Shown here one piece after another: positions 5,829-9,076 of a stretch of DNA of 9,076 nt. Every line of letters begins with the position of its first letter. Position 1 is the stretch's first letter. The stretch is from an uncultured delta proteobacterium (GTDB taxonomy: Bacteria; RBG-13-61-14; DRUE01). Made by a program: the position numbers and the translations under genes. Below the pieces are notes generated by a model, which was not told the DNA's origin, did not search any database, and saw nothing but the letters and a program-made list of their open reading frames with translations. The stretch covers positions 1 through 9,076 of the forward strand of contig CAIYYW010000031.1 of NCBI GenBank assembly GCA_903930515.1, given 5' to 3'.

Positions 5829-6896
5829 TTATTTATCTTTTGTCGCCAGTTCCTTGAGCTTGGTATCCGGCTCGTGGTATCTGCGGTAGAGGTGGGTAAA
5901 GGTGGTGTAGGTGAAGAAATAATTGAACACCCGGACCCGGAGCAGTGGGTAGAAGACAAAGGCGAGCAGGATGATCAGGACGGTGAAGAGTGTCATCCCC
6001 ACCGATGAATTCCATTGGCCGAAGTCTAAAAGCGGCAAGCCCAGGTACCCCATGATCCAGACCGGCAGGTAGATGGTTAGGAGATAGATCATTACCAGCC
6101 AGGAATGAGAAGCTTCAATGGCCTTTTCCGGGCAATAGGACATACAGCGCATGCAACTTTCGCAATGCCAGGTCCAATAAGGCAGGGGCCGTTTCCTTCC
6201 CCACATCCGGATCGCGCTCACCGGGCAATTGTCAGCGCAGACGCCGCAGGAGTTGCAGTCGTTGTTGGCGAAAAATAATTTGCCCAGCGCCATTCTTCCC
6301 AGGAACAGAAACCCGAGCGAGATCGGGAGCAGGAGAATCCCCCAGATCAGCTCCCATAAATTATTGAGCGTGAACCAGACCGGAGCGCCCGCAAGAATTT
6401 TTTCCATGAAAGCCGTTGCCCGCGGCTGGGCGCGTTTGATGATGGCTTCAATATTTTTGGGCTTGAGCGCGGGATGTAGCGAGGTCCAGTTGCTGGGCAT
6501 GTCCAGGCTCAATATGCCGCGGATCCGGTAGCCTTTGAGATAGAGGATCAGGGCGATGATGAAATTGCCCGAGCCGTTGATGCCGGGCGTGATCCATGAC
6601 CCGAGCTTGATGCTGGCCCGGGTGGCCAGAGAGAAGGCGCTGGTGCCTTTTCCCCGGGGCAGGCGCGCCGCGAATTTGAGCATGTGCCAGGGAGCGATGA
6701 AAGCGTGGGTGGGCATCGCCAATCCGACCAAGGTGTCCCTGCCCGGCTTGAGCTCCTGTTCCGGTTTCGCGCCTTCAATCCTTAGCAGTCGCGATTTTGC
6801 GCCGTTTTGTTCCGCGGCCTCAAGGCACCAACTCGCAGCCCGGAACGAATTCCCGGTTCCGCTGGTAAAATAAATGATGACTTGCGAATAGGACAT
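5829..6896 (-). CDS. Membrane flavodoxin/ferredoxin protein (EFR1-like, two [4Fe-4S] clusters)
   Basis: A 355-residue redox protein. Residues 1-170 resemble a flavodoxin domain, opening with IIYFTSGTGNSFRA (7-20), the FMN phosphate loop. Residues 181-200 look like a membrane or membrane-associated segment. Residues 210-262 hold a dicluster ferredoxin with both four-cysteine motifs complete: Cys214, 217, 220, 224 and Cys245, 248, 251, 255. Two more hydrophobic segments (about 266-286 and 300-319) and a basic tail follow. It is probably anchored at the membrane with the flavin and FeS domains in the cytoplasm, passing electrons to or from an unknown partner. EFR1-type flavodoxin-ferredoxins are usually soluble and shorter, so the C-terminal membrane part is notable. 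The ATG at 6896 has no Shine-Dalgarno site; see the candidate leaderless start. It is convergent with the TPR gene. Confidence 0.88.
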   Translation of the reverse strand: MSYSQVIIYFTSGTGNSFRAASWCLEAAEQNGAKSRLLRIEGAKPEQELKPGRDTLVGLAMPTHAFIAPWHMLKFAARLPRGKGTSAFSLATRASIKLGSWITPGINGSGNFIIALILYLKGYRIRGILSLDMPSNWTSLHPALKPKNIEAIIKRAQPRATAFMEKILAGAPVWFTLNNLWELIWGILLLPISLGFLFLGRMALGKLFFANNDCNSCGVCADNCPVSAIRMWGRKRPLPYWTWHCESCMRCMSYCPEKAIEASHSWLVMIYLLTIYLPVWIMGYLGLPLLDFGQWNSSVGMTLFTVLIILLAFVFYPLLRVRVFNYFFTYTTFTHLYRRYHEPDTKLKELATKDK

Positions 6897-6935
6897 TTTT
6901 TGATTTTACTTCGGAATCCTGAAAAAGGCACGGCC

Positions 6936-6956
6936 AAAAAAACACCCCGCGGGTGT
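6936..6956 (-). terminator. Intrinsic terminator of the tRNA-Gly/tRNA-Cys operon
   Basis: On the minus strand, ACACCC (6951-6956) and GGGTGT (6942-6947) form a 6-bp stem around a GCG loop, followed immediately by six thymines (6936-6941). It lies 11 bp after the encoded CCA of tRNA-Cys and about 40 bp before the start of the flavodoxin/ferredoxin gene, so it separates the tRNA unit from that gene. Confidence 0.85.
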
Positions 6957-6966
6957 CCGGATCTGT

Positions 6967-7041
6967 TGGAGGCGGCAACCGGATTCGAACCGGTGAATAA
7001 CGGTTTTGCAGACCGTCGCCTTACCACTTGGCTATGCCGCC
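6967..7041 (-). tRNA. tRNA-Cys (anticodon GCA), CCA encoded
   Basis: Acceptor arms GGCGGCA (7035-7041) and TGCCGCC (6971-6977) pair perfectly. The anticodon loop CTGCAAA gives anticodon GCA in an ACGGT/ACCGT stem. The T loop is GGTTCGAATCC. The discriminator is U73 (6970), as expected for bacterial tRNA-Cys, and CCA is encoded at 6967-6969. It lies 16 bp downstream of tRNA-Gly in one operon. Confidence 0.97.
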
Positions 7042-7057
7042 TATATCTGTAAAAAGA

Positions 7058-7133
7058 TGGAGCAGGAGACGGGATTCGAACCCGCGACCATCACGTTGGC
7101 AACGTGATGCTCTACCAACTGAGCTACTCCTGC
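7058..7133 (-). tRNA. tRNA-Gly (anticodon GCC), CCA encoded
   Basis: Acceptor arms GCAGGAG (7127-7133) and CTCCTGC (7062-7068) pair perfectly. The D arm is GCTCAGTTGGTAGAGC. The anticodon stem TCACG/CGTGA encloses loop TTGCCAA, anticodon GCC, reading GGC and GGU codons. The T arm is GCGGGTTCGAATCCCGT, the discriminator is U73 (7061), and CCA is encoded at 7058-7060. It is the first gene of the tRNA operon. Confidence 0.97.
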
Positions 7134-7145
7134 TCGCAACTGAAA

Positions 7146-7173
7146 ATTATAACCAATCCCCATCCCCTGTCAA
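7146..7173 (-). promoter_or_regulatory. Strong sigma70-like promoter of the tRNA operon
   Basis: On the minus strand, a perfect -35 box TTGACA (7168-7173) and a perfect -10 box TATAAT (7146-7151) are separated by 16 bp. The start would fall near 7138-7139, about five bases before the mature 5' end of tRNA-Gly. Confidence 0.88.
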
Positions 7174-7230
7174 GCTCAAAAAAAACTGGGGTCCGGTCTA
7201 TGCTTTCACCTTGACGGTTATTGCGCGATT
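7174..7230. other. Short intergenic segment with a CTGGGGTCCGGTC motif
   Basis: Between the DUF72 gene and the tRNA promoter. It contains an A8 run (7177-7184) followed by a GGGGTCCGGTCTATGC stretch on the plus strand. A motif of this kind recalls intergenic repeats seen next to REP-associated transposases, but this is memory of a pattern and not a match. No gene is visible. Confidence 0.2.
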
Positions 7231-8109
7231 TCAAAACAAACCCGCCTGGGGCTCAAGCGGGACGCAGAATTCCTTGAGCCGCGAATATCGCTGGATCAGG
7301 CTTTGGGGCGCCTTTGCTTTTTTGCCGGTGAATAAAAATTTCAGTTCCAAAGCATTGGCCAAACCCTTGCCCTGGTAATGGTTGTTCGCGATCACAAACA
7401 GCTGCTCGGTTTTTTCCGAGAGTTTCCTGACCCGCTCCGACCAGGGCAATAGCTCCTCCCGGTCATAAAGATAGTTGTACCGCTCCCAGGTTTCCGCGTC
7501 TTCCCTAAACCAATTCTCCTTATTCCTTCCGTGCAAACGCACATAGCCGATCTTGGAAGCAGCGATTTCCGTCGCGGGTATGGAATCGTGAAAAATCGGT
7601 TGGTCTATATTGGCAAAACCGATCCCCTTTTCTTTGAGCCATTCCCAAAACCAGTCCTGTTGCCAGGAACAATGCCGGACTTCAACCACCAATTGAAATT
7701 CCCGGAAGGATTCCGCGATTTTTTTCAGCTTGCTAAAATTTTCCTCGTCACCCCAAAACGACCACGGGAACTGGACCAGGATACCAGCCAGCAAACCCGA
7801 CTCCATCAGCGGTTCCAAACCCTTCTTCCAAATCGCCGCCTCCTCCTCAGTCCATTTCTCCTTTTCGTGCGTGAATTTACGCCAGAGCTTTGCGGTGAAT
7901 TTGAATCCAGCCGGGATCAGGCTCCCCCATTTCCTGGCGTTCCTTGCCGAAACCGGCGCGTAAAAGCTGGAATTGATCTCAACCGCGTCCACCATAGAGG
8001 CGATCATTTGAAGCGGCTCAAACCCCCTCGGCTTCGGCTTCGGATAGACCACCCCCTCCCAGTCCGGGTAACTCCAGCCGGCTATGCCGAATCTGACCAT
8101 TCCCTTCAT
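7231..8109 (-). CDS. DUF72 (YecE-like) family protein
   Basis: A 292-residue DUF72 protein, a TIM-barrel family whose biochemical role is not established. From ATG at 8109: FGIAGWSYPDWEG (7-19) is the family's opening strand, VEINSSFY (43-50), ILVQFPWSFW (110-119), VVEVRHCSW (141-149), GFANIDQP (164-171) and YVRLHGRN (189-196) follow in the usual order, and VIANNHYQGKGLANAL is near the C terminus. Length is normal for the family. A TTG at 8157 would add 16 residues with no family support, and ATG at 8100 is also possible. None of these starts has a properly spaced Shine-Dalgarno site. It is divergent from the QueG-like gene, 94 bp apart. Confidence 0.93.
   Translation of the reverse strand: MKGMVRFGIAGWSYPDWEGVVYPKPKPRGFEPLQMIASMVDAVEINSSFYAPVSARNARKWGSLIPAGFKFTAKLWRKFTHEKEKWTEEEAAIWKKGLEPLMESGLLAGILVQFPWSFWGDEENFSKLKKIAESFREFQLVVEVRHCSWQQDWFWEWLKEKGIGFANIDQPIFHDSIPATEIAASKIGYVRLHGRNKENWFREDAETWERYNYLYDREELLPWSERVRKLSEKTEQLFVIANNHYQGKGLANALELKFLFTGKKAKAPQSLIQRYSRLKEFCVPLEPQAGLF
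7233..7261 (-). terminator. Possible intrinsic terminator overlapping the end of the DUF72 gene
   Basis: On the minus strand, CCCGC (7257-7261) and GCGGG (7241-7245) form a 5-bp GC stem with an 11-nt loop, followed by TTTGTTTT. The stem lies inside the last codons of the gene and the T run reaches the stop codon. The stem is short. Confidence 0.4.
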
Positions 8110-8115
8110 TTTATG

Positions 8116-8144
8116 AGCATAAAATAGTAAACTCGCTTCCGCAA
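8116..8144 (-). promoter_or_regulatory. Candidate promoter of the DUF72 gene
   Basis: On the minus strand, TTGCGG (8139-8144, 3 of 6) and TATGCT (8116-8121, 4 of 6) are 17 bp apart. The -10 box ends six bases before the ATG at 8109, so the predicted start coincides with the first base of that codon. The match is modest. Confidence 0.35.
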
Positions 8145-8150
8145 GATGCT

Positions 8151-8179
8151 TTGACAAAAAATTGAATTTAATCTAGCTT
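8151..8179 (+). promoter_or_regulatory. Candidate promoter of the QueG-like gene
   Basis: A perfect -35 box TTGACA (8151-8156) with a 17-bp spacer to TAGCTT (8174-8179, 3 of 6). The -35 is convincing and the -10 weak. It lies back to back with the DUF72 promoter candidate, with 6 bp between the two -35 boxes. Confidence 0.45.
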
Positions 8180-8190
8180 GAGATAAAAGA

Positions 8191-8197
8191 GAAGGAG
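8191..8197 (+). promoter_or_regulatory. Ribosome binding site of the QueG-like gene
   Basis: GAAGGAG, six bases before ATG at 8204; it fixes the start. Confidence 0.75.
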
Positions 8198-8203
8198 TAA
8201 GTT

Positions 8204-8992
8204 ATGACCAAAGATTTAAAGCAAAAATTGATCCGCAAGGCCAAGGGGCTGGGCGCGGATTTGGTTTCGGCTTGCTCGGTGGAGCAGATGGAGAAGTATC
8301 CGGGGGCCAAGGAAGAGATTGCCAAGATATACCCGAAGGCGAAATCCTTTCTGGTTTACGGGGTCCGGATGGTGAGTTCCTCCATCGCCGGTTCGGATAA
8401 AAATATCCGGGTTCCTCAGTATTCCACCAAGCTCTTATACGAGGAATTGGACCGGGTGGGGTTTGGCTTGATGAGGGAGCTGGACGATCTGGGATTCAGC
8501 GCCAGCCCGATCCCGACATATCTGCCGGTACCGATGCTGGAGAATACCAAGGGACTGATCGCGGAGCTGAGCCTGCGGCATATTGCCTATGAGGCCGGCC
8601 TGGGAAGCATCGGCAACAATTTCTTGCTCATCACTAAAGAGTTCGGGCCGCGGATCCGGTTCGGAGCCATCCTGACCGACGCCGAGCTTAAGCCGGGCAA
8701 GCCGCTCGCGAATAATTTCTGCATTGACTGCGACCTCTGTATCAAAAAATGCCCGACCGGAGCGCTCAAGACCAAAGGCGCGGAGGCGATCACGCTTTGC
8801 GCCAAGCATCATATGAAATACGGCCTTCCCGGCTTGATCCGGTTCGGGATCAAATTGGTCAAGGCGCCCAGCGACGACGAGAAAATCGCCTTGATCCGCT
8901 CCCCTGAATTCTGGGAATTCTGGCAGAACCTTAATACCGGAATTTTCTACTACTGCTTCAATTGCCTGAATGCCTGCCCGATTGGAAAGTAA
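8204..8992 (+). CDS. QueG/reductive-dehalogenase-like [4Fe-4S] protein
   Basis: A 262-residue protein related to the catalytic part of epoxyqueuosine reductase (QueG) and reductive dehalogenases. LRHIAYEAGLGSIGNNFLLI (124-143) and FGAILTDAEL (153-162) are the shared core motifs. The C terminus holds a dicluster ferredoxin: Cys173, 176, 179, 183 (CIDCDLCIKKCPTG) and Cys251, 254, 258 (CFNCLNACP), with Cys199 as the likely eighth ligand, so both [4Fe-4S] clusters can form. It ends right after the last cluster and lacks the C-terminal extension of full QueG, so true epoxyqueuosine reductase activity is doubtful. Many anaerobes carry such short paralogues of unknown substrate. Whether it binds a corrinoid cannot be told from sequence alone. 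The stop is at 8990-8992, with repeat-like sequence starting two bases later. Confidence 0.9.
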   Translation: MTKDLKQKLIRKAKGLGADLVSACSVEQMEKYPGAKEEIAKIYPKAKSFLVYGVRMVSSSIAGSDKNIRVPQYSTKLLYEELDRVGFGLMRELDDLGFSASPIPTYLPVPMLENTKGLIAELSLRHIAYEAGLGSIGNNFLLITKEFGPRIRFGAILTDAELKPGKPLANNFCIDCDLCIKKCPTGALKTKGAEAITLCAKHHMKYGLPGLIRFGIKLVKAPSDDEKIALIRSPEFWEFWQNLNTGIFYYCFNCLNACPIGK

Positions 8993-9000
8993 GTGTGGCT

Positions 9001-9032
9001 GGGGCACTCTTGCAGGGGGCGGGACACTCTTG
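9001..9032. repeat. Direct repeat of a 12-bp motif at a 20-bp period, possible IS end
   Basis: GGGGCACTCTTG (9001-9012) and GGGACACTCTTG (9021-9032) differ at one position and are 20 bp apart. Repeats of this spacing and sequence (CAAGAGTGTCCC in the other direction) are typical of the multiple terminal repeats at ends of IS21-like and related integrase-type elements. The left boundary could be the TGTGGCT at 8994, just after the QueG-like stop codon. No transposase is visible before the window ends, so the assignment is tentative. Confidence 0.4.
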
Positions 9033-9076
9033 TCTGCGCGCTGTTTTGAATATGCGAGCGAATTCAGTCGTGATAC
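9033..9076. other. Right-edge sequence, no gene assigned
   Basis: 44 bases after the repeats, too short to call a gene. If the repeats are an IS end, a transposase would be expected shortly beyond the window. Confidence 0.3.

Noticed and set aside
6782-7378. Open frames on both strands across the two tRNA genes
   Set aside because: They translate tRNA sequence; phrases such as SGSNPVA/ATGFEPVN are the usual false translations of tRNA genes.
8110-8157. TTG start at 8157 for the DUF72 gene
   Set aside because: The extra residues are not part of the family's N terminus, and the start has no Shine-Dalgarno site.

Overview
The window looks like a chromosomal segment of an anaerobic bacterium. 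It carries a type A RNase P RNA, sigma70-like promoters (TTGACA/TATAAT type), Shine-Dalgarno sites, intrinsic terminators and tRNA genes with encoded CCA, so it is bacterial and not archaeal. Several genes encode low-potential iron-sulphur proteins, and one cluster resembles acyl-CoA metabolism, which fits an anaerobe of moderate to high GC content. Desulfobacterota or one of the uncultivated anaerobic phyla would fit, but nothing seen fixes the lineage.

Layout. (1) Positions 1-2160, minus strand: an operon with its own promoter, encoding a KAS III/HMG-CoA-synthase-fold protein fused to a zinc-ribbon/OB (DUF35) domain, then an SCP2-type thiolase that runs off the left edge. The set (thiolase, HMGCS-like, DUF35) mirrors the archaeal thiolase-HMGCS-DUF35 complex, but the HMGCS-like domain lacks the usual catalytic Cys and His. 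(2) 2289-4405, minus strand: two genes with a 4-bp stop/start overlap, a GHMP sugar kinase with glucuronokinase-like motifs and a sugar-1-phosphate nucleotidyltransferase with a C-terminal left-handed beta-helix. Together they look like a two-step kinase/pyrophosphorylase route from a free sugar to an NDP-sugar. (3) 4645-5081, plus strand: the RNase P RNA gene (rnpB) with a well-formed promoter, a perfect 13-bp P1 helix and a T8 tract. (4) 5155-5793, plus strand: an exported protein of five TPR repeats. (5) 5829-7173, minus strand: a membrane flavodoxin/ferredoxin protein, preceded by a tRNA-Gly/tRNA-Cys operon with a near-perfect promoter and its own terminator. (6) 7231-8109, minus strand, and 8204-8992, plus strand: a DUF72 (YecE-like) protein and a QueG-like iron-sulphur protein, divergently transcribed from back-to-back promoters. 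(7) 8994-9076: a GC-rich tail with a 12-bp motif repeated at a 20-bp period, possibly the end of an insertion sequence.

No CRISPR array, phage module or known defence system is visible. Most of the window is ordinary housekeeping or accessory metabolism. The most unusual content is the HMGCS-like/DUF35 fusion without catalytic residues, the coupled sugar kinase/nucleotidyltransferase pair, the membrane flavodoxin-ferredoxin and two genes that may be translated from leaderless mRNAs.
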